A model generated the notes under the pieces. That model was given only the letters and a program-made list of their open reading frames with translations, was not told where the DNA came from and did no database searches. DNA of 62,299 bases, from positions 1 to 62,299 of the forward strand of contig PEYI01000042.1 in NCBI GenBank assembly GCA_002774445.1. The letters are read 5' to 3'. The translations under genes were made by a program, and so were the position numbers. Below, in pieces: positions 44,328-52,157 of the stretch; position 1 is the stretch's first letter; every line of letters begins with the position of its first letter. Source of the stretch: Candidatus Omnitrophica bacterium CG08_land_8_20_14_0_20_41_16. Lineage in GTDB: Bacteria > Omnitrophota > Gorgyraeia > Gygaellales > Profunditerraquicolaceae.

Positions 44328-44404
44328 ACTTAGTGGGTGACGAGGACGATTCTTCGCCCCGCCATGGTGGGGCGAAGAACAATCCTCGGCAGGACCCACT
44401 AAGT
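44328..44404. repeat. 77-bp near-perfect palindrome before nrdR end
   Basis: ACTTAGTGGGT (44328-44338) and ACCCACTAAGT (44394-44404) enclose CGAGGA/TCCTCG and TTCTTCGCCCC/GGGGCGAAGAA, with an ATGG loop. It lies between the bifunctional nuclease and nrdR and touches the nrdR stop. It shares CAGGACCC and a mirrored GGGT with repeats at 48914 and 30032. Confidence 0.75.
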
Positions 44405-44406
44405 AT

Positions 44407-44874
44407 CTACTTCTTTTTTTTGTCCTTACCCAAAATATCCTTTAACTCCACCATAAACTGACCAACATCCTTAAACTGGCGGTAAACTGAAGCAAAACGC
44501 ACGTAAGCCACATCATCTAAGGCCTTTAACTTCTCCATAACTAACTCTCCGATGCGGCTTGCCAATACTTCGCGGTCGGATTTTTTCTGGATAGCGCGCT
44601 CAACAAAAGTAACAATATCTTCCATTTTCTCAACGCTAATCGGCCGCTTCTCGCAAGCCCGGATAATACCGGCTAACACTTTTTTACGGTCAAATGGCTC
44701 GCGCCTTCCGTCTTTCTTGATTACCATAAGTGAAACTTCTTCTATGTATTCATAAGTAGTGAAACGCTTGCCGCACTTAAGGCACTCGCGCCTGCGTCTA
44801 ATCGCCGACTCTTCAGCGGTTGCCCTAGAATCCACAACCTTATCTTCTTTATAACCGCAAAATGGGCACTTCAC
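44407..44874 (-). CDS. nrdR: Transcriptional repressor NrdR
   Basis: NrdR senses ATP/dATP and represses ribonucleotide reductase genes. The 155-residue protein has an N-terminal zinc ribbon ([16 protein letters not shown]...[17 protein letters not shown]) and an ATP-cone ([30 protein letters not shown]). It starts with GTG supplied by repeat A5. The neighbouring dCMP deaminase and glyA fit nucleotide metabolism, but no nrd gene is in the window. Confidence 0.96.
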   Translation of the reverse strand: MKCPFCGYKEDKVVDSRATAEESAIRRRRECLKCGKRFTTYEYIEEVSLMVIKKDGRREPFDRKKVLAGIIRACEKRPISVEKMEDIVTFVERAIQKKSDREVLASRIGELVMEKLKALDDVAYVRFASVYRQFKDVGQFMVELKDILGKDKKKK

Positions 44875-44991
44875 CCCGCACCTTCTCTCTTATTTAAGCT
44901 ATCCTTTATTCTAAGTTTAAGATATGCATAAGGCTTCCCGCTCCTTAAAAGATAAACGTAATACATAGCAGAATATAAAGAAGGTGCGGGG
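44874..44991 (-). repeat. Family A junction element, copy A5 (long form)
   Basis: This 118-bp element has ends CCCCGCACCTTCT and AGAAGGTGCGGGG. TTCA is at 44870-44873, and TCA (one base lost) follows at 44992-44994. On the minus strand a 31-codon frame (44966 to 44871) begins MYYVYLLRSGKPY and ends NKREGAG. The opening resembles the N-terminus of GIY-YIG endonuclease domains, and the following KPYAYLKLRIKDSL resembles their C-terminal tail, as if the centre had been deleted. Confidence 0.75.
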
Positions 44992-45450
44992 TCATATCTT
45001 ACGTACTTTAATCTTCGCTTGTTTTAAAAAATCCATGGCCATCTTATCAGGATAACCGCCGGCAATTACGATATCCTTTATCCCGGCATTAATAAGCATT
45101 TTAGCGCAGATAACGCAGGGCTGGTTTGTAGAATAAAGCGTGCTTCCTTTAACGCTTATCCCGTATAATGAAGCTTGAATAAGCGCGTTTTGTTCAGCAT
45201 GCAAAGCCCTGCAGAGTTCTTGTCTCTCTCCGGAAGGAATTTTTAATTTCTGGCGCAGACAACCGATATCAATACAATGCTTAAGTCCTGTCGGAGCGCC
45301 ATTATAACCGGTAGCCAATATCCTCTTGTCTTTTACTATAACCGCGCCTACGCTGCGGCGTAAACAAGTTGACCTCTTGGCTACAAGCTTAGCCATCTCC
45401 AAAAAATACTCATCCCAACTCGGACGCTTATGTCTTTTTTGTTTATTCAT
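44992..45450 (-). CDS. dCMP deaminase family protein
   Basis: This 152-residue zinc deaminase is like ComEB/dCMP deaminase, which converts dCMP to dUMP. The site is [15 protein letters not shown] (HAE) with [16 protein letters not shown] (PCxxC). The segment [20 protein letters not shown] contains the substrate-loop and extra metal residues typical of dCMP deaminases. It overlaps glyA by 8 bp. Its TGA stop is preserved at the edge of repeat A5. Confidence 0.93.
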   Translation of the reverse strand: MNKQKRHKRPSWDEYFLEMAKLVAKRSTCLRRSVGAVIVKDKRILATGYNGAPTGLKHCIDIGCLRQKLKIPSGERQELCRALHAEQNALIQASLYGISVKGSTLYSTNQPCVICAKMLINAGIKDIVIAGGYPDKMAMDFLKQAKIKVRKI

Positions 45451-46696
45451 TTCTTACGAGCTCCGGGTATAAAGGAAACTGCTTGGTTAATTTTATTACC
45501 TCTTTTTTAATCCCTTCCAGCTCCCTGGGGTCGTCCCTTGCCTCTATAGCATCGTTAATAAACTTAGCGATATGGCGCATATGGAATTCTTTTAAGCCGC
45601 GGGTAGTTACTGCCGGAGTCCCAATCCTTATACCGCTAGTTATCCCTGCGTCTTTCTTATCAAAAGGAATTAAATTCTTATTCACCGTAATGTTAACCTG
45701 GCCTAAAACATTAGAGGCGTCCTTACCGGTAATCCTCTTTGAGTTTAAATCCACCAACATCAGATGCGTATCCGTTCCCCCTGAAACAATACGGAAATTA
45801 TTTTTAGCTAAGGCCCTAGCAAGCTCTTTGGCATTTTTAACAATTTGCCTCTGATAGGTTTTAAATTTCGGGCTCATCGCTTCCTTAAACGCTACAGCCT
45901 TGCCGGCAATAACATGCATCAGCGGCCCGCCTTGTATTCCGGGGAATATCTGCGCGTCAATTTCCTTGGCGAATTCTTTTCTGCATAAAATAAAACCTCC
46001 GCGCGGCCCGCGCAAGGTCTTATGCGTAGTAGAAGTAACAAATTCGGCAAAAGGCACTGGCGATGGATGGACTCCCGCAGCAACTAATCCGGCGATATGC
46101 GCCATATCCACAAATAAATAGGCTCCGACTCTATCGCATATTTTTCTAAAGGCTTTAAAATCTAATCTTCTCGGATACGCAGAGGCGCCGGCGAGAATCA
46201 TCTTCGGCTTATGTTTTTTTGCTAAACCCATAATCAAATCGTAATCGAGCATTTCAGTCTTACGGTCCACACCATAACCTACCATCTTAAAAAGTCTTCC
46301 GGAAAAATTATGCGGATGACCGTGGGTCAAGTGCCCTCCAGCAGCTAAGGCCATAGCCAAAACCGTATCCCCGGGCTGAAGGGCTGCAAAATAAACCGCC
46401 ATATTCGCCTGCGAACCTGAATGCGGCTGGACATTGGCATGCTCAGCTGTGAATAACTTCTTAGCCCGTTCAATAGCTAACCTCTCAACTTCATCCACAT
46501 ATTCACACCCGCCATACCAACGATGGCCGGGGTAACCTTCGGCGTATTTATTGGTTAAAACCGAACCCTGTGCTTCAAGCACAGCTAGGGAAGTAAAATT
46601 CTCCGAGGCAATTAATTCTAAATTCTCCTCTTCTCTCTTAAGTTCGTCTTTAATCGATGCGTAAATTTCAGGATCAACGAATTTTAAGTGCTTCAC
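45443..46696 (-). CDS. glyA: Serine hydroxymethyltransferase
   Basis: GlyA interconverts serine and glycine with tetrahydrofolate, giving one-carbon units for purines and thymidylate. The 417-residue protein has [50 protein letters not shown] and the PLP lysine in [14 protein letters not shown]. It starts with GTG from repeat A6. Its position fits both the serA module and the purine genes. Confidence 0.97.
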   Translation of the reverse strand: MKHLKFVDPEIYASIKDELKREEENLELIASENFTSLAVLEAQGSVLTNKYAEGYPGHRWYGGCEYVDEVERLAIERAKKLFTAEHANVQPHSGSQANMAVYFAALQPGDTVLAMALAAGGHLTHGHPHNFSGRLFKMVGYGVDRKTEMLDYDLIMGLAKKHKPKMILAGASAYPRRLDFKAFRKICDRVGAYLFVDMAHIAGLVAAGVHPSPVPFAEFVTSTTHKTLRGPRGGFILCRKEFAKEIDAQIFPGIQGGPLMHVIAGKAVAFKEAMSPKFKTYQRQIVKNAKELARALAKNNFRIVSGGTDTHLMLVDLNSKRITGKDASNVLGQVNITVNKNLIPFDKKDAGITSGIRIGTPAVTTRGLKEFHMRHIAKFINDAIEARDDPRELEGIKKEVIKLTKQFPLYPELVRNE

Positions 46697-46834
46697 CCCG
46701 CACCTTCTTTCTTATTCATATAACTAAAATCTCATGCCTTTTTTTAAACTGCTTGAATCCCGCACCTTTGGTATATCTTATTATTTCTTTGAATATCTAT
46801 CAAGGTGCGGGATGAATACCCTGAAGGTGCGGGG
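46696..46834 (-). repeat. Family A junction element, copy A6, with nested insertion
   Basis: The 139-bp element between rpiB and glyA has ends CCCCGCACCTTCT and GAAGGTGCGGGG and is flanked by TTCA at 46692-46695 and 46835-46838. The rpiB TGA stop lies in one TTCA copy and the glyA GTG at the other. Removing the nested 55-bp unit and its duplication leaves 80 bp, close to the other copies and alignable with A2. Confidence 0.83.
46758..46812 (-). repeat. Nested 55-bp insertion inside A6
   Basis: TCCCGCACCTT...AAGGTGCGGGA, 55 bp, is flanked by TGAA at 46754-46757 and 46813-46816. Copy A2 shows the uninterrupted sequence CTGCTTGAATAC with a single TGAA, so this is a filled/empty site pair with a 4-bp target duplication. 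Confidence 0.85.
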
Positions 46835-46835
46835 T

Positions 46836-47297
46836 TCACTTTCTTCCACCCCTTATCTTTCTTTCAATCTCTCTAATTTGGGCTAACCGCCTTTTATGCC
46901 TTCCGCCTTCAAATTTTGTATTCAGCCAAACTCTAACAATTCTCTTAGCCAAATCCGGCCTGACAAATATTGAGCCTAAAACCAGAACATTGCTATCATT
47001 GTGCCTGCGGGAAAGCTTAGCTGCCTTTACGTTATAGGATAGGGCTGCGCGCACGCCCGGAAGCCTATTAGCAACGATAGAATTGCCTATCCCGCTTTTA
47101 CAGATAAGAATCCCTCTTTTAAACTTTCCTTTAGATATTTTATCAGCAAGGGCATAAGCAAACTCCGGATAATCGCAACGTTCATCGTCAAAAGGGCCTA
47201 GGTCTTTTACTTTAAGGCCAATTTTATTAAGAAACGGTTTTAATTTTTCTTTTAAGGCAAAACCTCCGTGATCCGAGGCAATAAGTATCGGAGTCAT
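46836..47297 (-). CDS. rpiB: Ribose-5-phosphate isomerase B
   Basis: RpiB interconverts ribose-5-P and ribulose-5-P, feeding PRPP for purines and ribulose-5-P for KdsD. The 153-residue protein has LIASDHGGFALKEKLKPFL, VKDLGPFDDERCDYPEFA, GILICKSGIGNSIVANRLPGVRAAL (active-site cysteine) and RRHNDSNVLVLGSIFV. It overlaps the Sua5 fusion by 4 bp (ATGA). Confidence 0.95.
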   Translation of the reverse strand: MTPILIASDHGGFALKEKLKPFLNKIGLKVKDLGPFDDERCDYPEFAYALADKISKGKFKRGILICKSGIGNSIVANRLPGVRAALSYNVKAAKLSRRHNDSNVLVLGSIFVRPDLAKRIVRVWLNTKFEGGRHKRRLAQIREIERKIRGGRK

Positions 47298-48412
47298 ATT
47301 AAATTACTCACCCTTTCTACGGCTTCCTTAATAGAAACAAATGTCTTCTCGTAAAAATCCAAAGGCCTACCAATAGGATCAGCAATATCCGTATGGCTGT
47401 CATTTATTTTAGCCCCGTTAGAAACACCTTTCTCCTTATTTAATATACCATGGTTTCTAACGGGGTTAGCAAATTCCTTTAATAAAAACACTCTATTTTT
47501 AACCTCGGGGGCCAAATGTAGAATAGCATCTTCATGCATTTTTTCCATAACTAAGATAAGGTCTGATTTTCTGGCCATCGCCTTGGTGATTTTCTGTGAA
47601 ATATGTTTAGAAATATCTATGCCTTCTTTAGCCAATACCTCCCTTGTGCCCTGCGATACACCAATGCCGGCAAGCATCATTATCCCGGCAGAAGAAACCT
47701 CCAAATCATTTCTTTTTTTATCCTTGATTATCTTCTTTAAAACCGCCTCGGCCATAACCGAACGGCAGGAATTTCCGGTGCAGACAAAAAGGATATTCTT
47801 CTTAGCGATAACAGCTTCAATCGCTTCTTTTTTTATTGCCCCCCTCCTTAAAATATCAAATCCATCTTTAGCTAAGTCTACGATAGATGATTCTAATCCT
47901 AGCTTTGTCTCTCTAGCATCAATAGCAAAATCTACTAAGCCATTTAAATCTTTTATCGCCTGTTCAAAATTTACCGGCGCAGGTTCTCCGGAGAGATTTG
48001 CCGAGGGGCAAATTATCGGGTCATAGGCTTCAGTAATGACCCTTAAGGCAATTTCATTATCCGGCATACGTAAGCCCACGGTCGGCTCTTTTATTCCTTT
48101 AAGTATCAAGGTTAATGGCCCGGGCCAAAACTTATCCATAAGTTTATACGCGCCAACCGGGACATCCCTAGCAAAATCTTCAACTTTTTCTTTTTTAGCG
48201 ATATGTATTGAAAAGGGCTTATCTTTAGGCCGCTTTTTAATCTCATAAAGCCTATCCACTGCTTTCTGATTAAGCATATTCGCGGCAATGCCATATACTG
48301 TTTCAGTAGGTATAATCACCAGGCCGCCTGATTTTAAAATATGCGCGGCCTCGCGGATATAATCCTCTTTAATCTGCCCTGGGTCAACCCTGACTATTTT
48401 GGCCTGATTCAT
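47294..48412 (-). CDS. Sua5/YrdC-LMW phosphatase fusion
   Basis: Residues ~1-205 are a YrdC/Sua5 domain (GGLVIIPTETVYGIAANMLNQKAVDRLYEIKKRPKDKP, FWPGPLTLIL, CPSANLSGEPAP), which makes threonylcarbamoyl-AMP for tRNA t6A. Residues ~208-372 are a low-molecular-weight phosphatase domain (ILFVCTGNSCRSVMAEAVL with CX5R, and a late DPIGRPLDFYEK). Similar fusions occur with rpiB nearby in other bacteria. Residues ~316-334 (NPVRN...SNGA) are a family B insertion within the phosphatase part. The gene overlaps purE by 4 bp. Confidence 0.92.
   Translation of the reverse strand: MNQAKIVRVDPGQIKEDYIREAAHILKSGGLVIIPTETVYGIAANMLNQKAVDRLYEIKKRPKDKPFSIHIAKKEKVEDFARDVPVGAYKLMDKFWPGPLTLILKGIKEPTVGLRMPDNEIALRVITEAYDPIICPSANLSGEPAPVNFEQAIKDLNGLVDFAIDARETKLGLESSIVDLAKDGFDILRRGAIKKEAIEAVIAKKNILFVCTGNSCRSVMAEAVLKKIIKDKKRNDLEVSSAGIMMLAGIGVSQGTREVLAKEGIDISKHISQKITKAMARKSDLILVMEKMHEDAILHLAPEVKNRVFLLKEFANPVRNHGILNKEKGVSNGAKINDSHTDIADPIGRPLDFYEKTFVSIKEAVERVSNLI
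47413..47465 (-). repeat. Family B in-frame element, copy B3
   Basis: This 53-bp element has perfect 13-bp inverted ends (CCCCGTTAGAAAC and GTTTCTAACGGGG) and a perfect TTAG duplication (47409-47412 and 47466-47469). Together they are 57 bp, or 19 codons, placed in a surface-type region of the phosphatase domain. Confidence 0.87.
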
Positions 48413-48891
48413 AACTTAATTTTGATATTCTTTACTTTAAGGCGCATTGATTTTTTATAGGCCAATAATTTTCTCCCGATTTTATTATCGCTTACTCCTA
48501 ATATCTCTATGGCAAAAAGCGCCGCGTTTTTAGCACCTGCCTTACCTATGCTCATCGAGGCAACAGGGATGCCCGCAGGCATCTGCACCGTGGACAAAAG
48601 CGAATCCAAACCCCTTAAACTCTTAGTCTCCATAGGAATCCCGATTACCGGCAAGATAGTATGCGCTGCCACAACACCTGCCAAAGCAGCTGCTCCGCCG
48701 GCAGCCGTAATAAAAACTTTAATATCTTTTTTCGGTGCTTCTTCAACATATTTTACTAATTCCTTGGGCGTCCGATGTGCGGACAAAACTTTTACTTCAA
48801 AACCAACCTTAAATTCTTTCAATAAATCAATTGCTTCTTTTACTGTTTCTAAATCTGACTGACTACCCATTATGATGCTAATTTTACTCAT
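48409..48891 (-). CDS. purE: N5-carboxyaminoimidazole ribonucleotide mutase
   Basis: PurE moves the carboxyl group in the sixth step of IMP synthesis. The 160-residue protein has SIIMGSQSDLETVKEA, VKVLSAHRTPKELVKY, ITAAGGAAALAGVVAAHT and PVIGIPMETKSLRGLDSLLSTVQMPAGIPVASM, a class I PurE pattern. A purK partner is not in the window. It is separated from purD by a 75-bp palindrome. Confidence 0.96.
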   Translation of the reverse strand: MSKISIIMGSQSDLETVKEAIDLLKEFKVGFEVKVLSAHRTPKELVKYVEEAPKKDIKVFITAAGGAAALAGVVAAHTILPVIGIPMETKSLRGLDSLLSTVQMPAGIPVASMSIGKAGAKNAALFAIEILGVSDNKIGRKLLAYKKSMRLKVKNIKIKL

Positions 48892-48913
48892 AGCACCTCT
48901 CCTTAAATCTTGT

Positions 48914-48988
48914 TTTTTAGCGGGTAGCTTGGCTGATTTCGAGCCGCGTGATGCGGCGAGAAACAGCCAAGACAGGACCCGCTAAAAA
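48914..48988. repeat. 75-bp palindrome between purD and purE
   Basis: TTTTTAGCGGGT (48914-48925) and ACCCGCTAAAAA (48977-48988) enclose CTTGGCTG/CAGCCAAG, TTTC/GAAA and GCCGC/GCGGC. The long stem with terminal A/T runs could act as a bidirectional terminator. It shares the GACAGGACCCGCT arm with copies at 30032 and 44328. Confidence 0.65.
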
Positions 48989-48990
48989 CA

Positions 48991-50289
48991 TTATTCTAAA
49001 GCTTTCCGTCCTATATCTTTCCTATAATGCATCCCTTCAAAACTTATTTTTCCTACCGCCTGATAAGTACTATCTATCGCATTCTTTATGGTATCGCCTA
49101 AGCCGGTTACTCCCAGAACTCTGCCACCGTTAGTTAAGTACTCTGATTCTTGTCTCTGCCCCACATCATTTATTATCCGAATTTTAGTACCGGCATGAAA
49201 TACCGACACACCTTTCATTTTTTCTACCTTATCAAGGCCAAATATCTCTTTGCCCTTTTCGTAATTTCCGGGATAACCTTGAGATGCCAAAACAACACAA
49301 ACACACGCCTGATTATCCCAATCTAAGCTTTTTATGCGCGAAAGCTTTCCTGCACAAGCCGCCAGCATTACCTCAACTAAATCCGATTTTAATCTTGGAA
49401 TTATTACCTGCGTCTCAGGATCTCCGAAACGCACGTTAAATTCTAATGTCTTTGGGCCGTCTTTAGTAATCATAATCCCCGCGTATAAAACACCCCGATA
49501 ATCTATCCCCTCTTTTTCTAAACCATCTATAGTCCGGTAAATCACTTTTTCTAAAATTTCTTTAAATAATTCTTTGGTAACTATTGGCGCGGGCGAATAC
49601 GCGCCCATTCCGCCTGTGTTGGCGCCTTGATCATTATCAAATACTCTTTTGTGGTCCTGGGCTAAAGCTAAAGCAATAACTTCTTTTGAATCTGTAATCA
49701 CAAGAATTGAAGCTTCCTCTCCTTGCAGGCATTCTTCAATAATAATCTTGTCCCCTGCGCTGCCGAATATCTTCTCCCGCATCATAGCTTCTACTGCCTG
49801 TCTTGCCTGATCAACAGTTTTTGCGACAACTACGCCTTTACCGGCCGCTAAGCCGCCAGCCTTAATTACACAGGGCGCGCCAATTTTCTTAATATATTTA
49901 TTGGATTCATCGACATTGTCAAAAATCTCAAAAGCTGCCGTAGGCACATTATATTTTGCCATTAATTCTTTGGCAAAGACTTTACTTGCTTCTAACTGCG
50001 CTGCTTTCCGGCCGGGTCCGAATATCTTAAGTCCGTAATTTTTAAATTCATCAACAATGCCTGCGGCAAGCGGCACCTCTGGGCCCACAACAGTCAAATC
50101 TATTTTTTCCTTTTTGGCGAACTCAAACAATGCCGGAATATCCTCAGCTTTAATATCAATGCACTCTGCAATTTTCGTTATCCCGCCATTTCCCGGCGCG
50201 CAAAAAATCTTATCAACTAATTTTGATTGCGCAATCTTCCACACCAACGCATGCTCCCTGCCACCAGAACCAATCACTAAAATTCGCAT
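48991..50289 (-). CDS. purD: Phosphoribosylamine-glycine ligase
   Basis: PurD joins glycine to phosphoribosylamine using ATP. The 432-residue ATP-grasp enzyme has MRILVIGSGGREHALVWKI, CAPGNGGI, VVGPEVPLAAGIVDEF, CVIKAGGLAAGKGVVVA, IIEECLQGEEASILVITD, DNDQGANTGGMGAYSPAP and LEFNVRFGDPETQVI. All expected motifs are present. Confidence 0.97.
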   Translation of the reverse strand: MRILVIGSGGREHALVWKIAQSKLVDKIFCAPGNGGITKIAECIDIKAEDIPALFEFAKKEKIDLTVVGPEVPLAAGIVDEFKNYGLKIFGPGRKAAQLEASKVFAKELMAKYNVPTAAFEIFDNVDESNKYIKKIGAPCVIKAGGLAAGKGVVVAKTVDQARQAVEAMMREKIFGSAGDKIIIEECLQGEEASILVITDSKEVIALALAQDHKRVFDNDQGANTGGMGAYSPAPIVTKELFKEILEKVIYRTIDGLEKEGIDYRGVLYAGIMITKDGPKTLEFNVRFGDPETQVIIPRLKSDLVEVMLAACAGKLSRIKSLDWDNQACVCVVLASQGYPGNYEKGKEIFGLDKVEKMKGVSVFHAGTKIRIINDVGQRQESEYLTNGGRVLGVTGLGDTIKNAIDSTYQAVGKISFEGMHYRKDIGRKALE

Positions 50290-50298
50290 CTTATTTTT

Positions 50299-50586
50299 TT
50301 AACCAGCCAATTTTGCGCGATGTGTCAATATATTAGCCCAAGCATAGGCTGTCTCTGCCCAAAATGTGTCTAAGCGCATATCCCTCGTAAGTTCATTTAA
50401 AGACTGCTTAAAAGCAGCGAATGTCTTTTGAAACCTCGGCTGCATAGGCGCTGACTCAAGCTGACGGACATATTCTTCTGTTTCGCTCAAGAATTGCTCG
50501 ACCCGGCTGCGCCTGCCTTCATAAGCATACCTGCCAATCCTTCCTAAATTCACAGCAATATTCAGTACTAATTCCTGCGCACTCAT
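50299..50586 (-). CDS. Small helical protein of unknown function
   Basis: A 95-residue protein that I do not recognise. It is predicted to be almost all helical (NIAVNLGRIGRYAYEGRRSRVEQFLSETEEYVRQLESA), with conserved-looking arginines and aromatics, and no signal peptide or membrane segment. A four-helix form like small accessory or toxin-antitoxin proteins is possible but unproven. ATG at 50586 follows GAGGTAAG. It lies between purD and the DUF5674 gene with short spacing, so it is probably in the same transcript. Confidence 0.72.
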   Translation of the reverse strand: MSAQELVLNIAVNLGRIGRYAYEGRRSRVEQFLSETEEYVRQLESAPMQPRFQKTFAAFKQSLNELTRDMRLDTFWAETAYAWANILTHRAKLAG

Positions 50587-50589
50587 CAC

Positions 50590-50919
50590 TTACCTCAATA
50601 AGGTATGGATAATCACTTCCATCTCTTTACGTATAGCCGGGCCTAAAACTTCCCGGCTGGGATTATTCTGCCCCGGCCTTAAATTAATCATTGAATCAAA
50701 ATCAACCTCGCCGGTTTCAAGGTCCAAACCGCCTCCCCAGACATCCGCCTGCTTACTTCCATCTTCCAGAAGCAGCCTTTCGCCATCCACATGCATTTTT
50801 CCGCCGGCAGACAAAATCTTACGCCGGACATCTACGACCACTTTAATATATCCCTTAAGATCTTCAGCAACCTTAGAAATAATCTCCTCGCCCGCCTTCT
50901 CTCTGATAATTAATAACAT
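50590..50919 (-). CDS. DUF5674-family protein
   Basis: This 109-residue protein has the pattern of DUF5674: IIREKAGEEIISKVAEDL, IKVVVDVRRKILSAGGKMHVDGERLLLEDGSKQADVWG and a conserved FDSMINLRPGQNNPSREV. The family is widespread in candidate-phylum bacteria and lacks a known function. It is directly followed by the small helical gene (3-bp gap), so the pair may work together. Confidence 0.82.
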   Translation of the reverse strand: MLLIIREKAGEEIISKVAEDLKGYIKVVVDVRRKILSAGGKMHVDGERLLLEDGSKQADVWGGGLDLETGEVDFDSMINLRPGQNNPSREVLGPAIRKEMEVIIHTLLR

Positions 50920-50981
50920 TTTTTCTTAATCAACTCCTTGCACTTCCCCTACTTAGTGGACATGTTGTTAAGATAGTACGC

Positions 50982-51395
50982 CTATTTGCTATCGATACGA
51001 ATATTGGTCATGTCAAAACGTTCAAACGGCCGTTCAGCGCCACCTGCCCATCCACTAATATACTCAATGTTACCCACGATAACATCTCCAACATGAAGAG
51101 GTATCTTGGGATCAACGAACTCTCCCTGACGTCGAACCACGGTTAATTTTATTTTTTGCCCTGCTTTATATTCACAAGCCGGAGCAGAATCAACACTGAT
51201 AACCTCAATCTCTAAATCAATAAAGCTGACTATTTCTGTTTCAGTCGACGATCTTCTTACCTGCTCTGTGCGCTCATTAGACGACAATACCTTAGCTGTA
51301 ACTTGAGCGATACAGGGAATATTACGCGAAGCAAACACAGGAAAACAAAAACAAGATGAGAAATAAACCACTAGGATAAAAACCCTTATCATCAT
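50982..51395 (-). CDS. Secreted protein of unknown function
   Basis: The 137-residue protein has a clear signal peptide (IRVFILVVYFSSCFCFPVFASRN). A beta-rich domain follows, with C-x-n-C spacing (IPCIAQVT, SAPACEYKAG) and strands such as KIKLTVVRRQGEFVDPKIPLHVGDVIVGNIEYI, reminiscent of OB or SH3-like folds. No family is recognised. It lies 11 bp after the cupin gene. Confidence 0.75.
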   Translation of the reverse strand: MMIRVFILVVYFSSCFCFPVFASRNIPCIAQVTAKVLSSNERTEQVRRSSTETEIVSFIDLEIEVISVDSAPACEYKAGQKIKLTVVRRQGEFVDPKIPLHVGDVIVGNIEYISGWAGGAERPFERFDMTNIRIDSK

Positions 51396-51406
51396 ATTTT
51401 CCTAAA

Positions 51407-51727
51407 TTAAGCCTTGATCATTACCAAGAGCATCTTGAAACGGTCTACAGTCTTTAAAGAATGCGGCTTGTTTGCCGGCATAATCATGGTTTCGCCTGCT
51501 TTTAGGTAATATTGCTTGCCGGCAATATTAATTTCTGCCTTGCCATCAAAGATATAAACTAAGGCATCAAATGGCGTAGCATGTTCACTTAAGCCCTGCC
51601 CTTTATCAAAAGCAAAAAGTGTTATTGTGCCTTTCTCTTTCTTGATAACTTCCTTACTGACAACAGCACCCTCTTGATAATCTACCAAACTAACTAAGCT
51701 TCCTACTTCTCCAACAATATTCATCAT
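51407..51727 (-). CDS. Cupin-domain protein
   Basis: This 106-residue single cupin barrel has motif 1 ITLFAFDKGQGLSEHATPFDALVYIFDGKAEI and motif 2 YYLKAGETMIMPANKPHSLK, with likely metal-binding histidines in SEH and PHS. Small cupins of this kind bind metals or small ligands; the substrate is unknown. The next 850 bp upstream contain no protein gene, so transcription may start nearby. Confidence 0.88.
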   Translation of the reverse strand: MMNIVGEVGSLVSLVDYQEGAVVSKEVIKKEKGTITLFAFDKGQGLSEHATPFDALVYIFDGKAEINIAGKQYYLKAGETMIMPANKPHSLKTVDRFKMLLVMIKA

Positions 51728-51791
51728 AATTAAGTAATGTGTCCCCGGATTTCTTCCAAATAAATTTAAAGACCGTTAATATCTAACTATA

Positions 51792-52027
51792 AATGAATCT
51801 GGCGGATTTTCGAGCGAATGGAGCTTTTAGCCAGAGGACGCTTGAGCAAACGAGGGAATCTGAACGCGGAAGCATTCAGACGCCGAGCATGTTTGAGCCC
51901 ATCCTGGCGCGGAGCGCCGACGGGCGAGTTGCGCAGGCGCCGAGTTTGCGAAAGATCTCTGGCGTGCCCCTAAATCTTATCTTCGTGGGGCAAAAGCGAC
52001 CTGAGCGAGAAAACCGACAGATTCATT
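51792..52027 (+). ncRNA. Candidate structured RNA, copy 1
   Basis: This 236-nt unit is closed by complementary ends (AATGAATCTG and CAGATTCATT). Inside, GCAAAC (51846-51851) pairs with GTTTGC (51944-51949). A hairpin TCTGAA...TTCAGA (51859-51880) has a GGAA tetraloop. GGCGC-GGA-GCGCC (51906-51918) is another stem. Shared unpaired-looking blocks are TTTTAGCCA, GCTTGAG, GCGAGTT, GAAAGA and TGGCG. Stems differ from copy 2 but pair in the same places. GNRA loops occur only in plus-strand sense. Confidence 0.6.
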
Positions 52028-52043
52028 AAAAAGAACGACCTGA

Positions 52044-52055
52044 GGGACAGTCCCC
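52044..52055. repeat. GGGACAGTCCCC half palindrome
   Basis: A single 12-bp unit of the repeat seen in full at 52445-52471 and in aroC. It lies 17 bp after structured-RNA copy 1. Confidence 0.6.
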
Positions 52056-52157
52056 TATTGAGTTACGCTAAAAAATAATTCTACAACATAAATTGTTACA
52101 ACGGGTTACAGTATTTGCTGCCCCGTATGGACTCGAAAAACTAAATCCCATCTTAAA

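Noticed and set aside
51793-52029. 78-codon plus-strand open frame in the gene-free stretch
   Set aside because: It coincides with structured-RNA copy 1. The second copy does not keep the frame, and the residues look like translated stem sequence.
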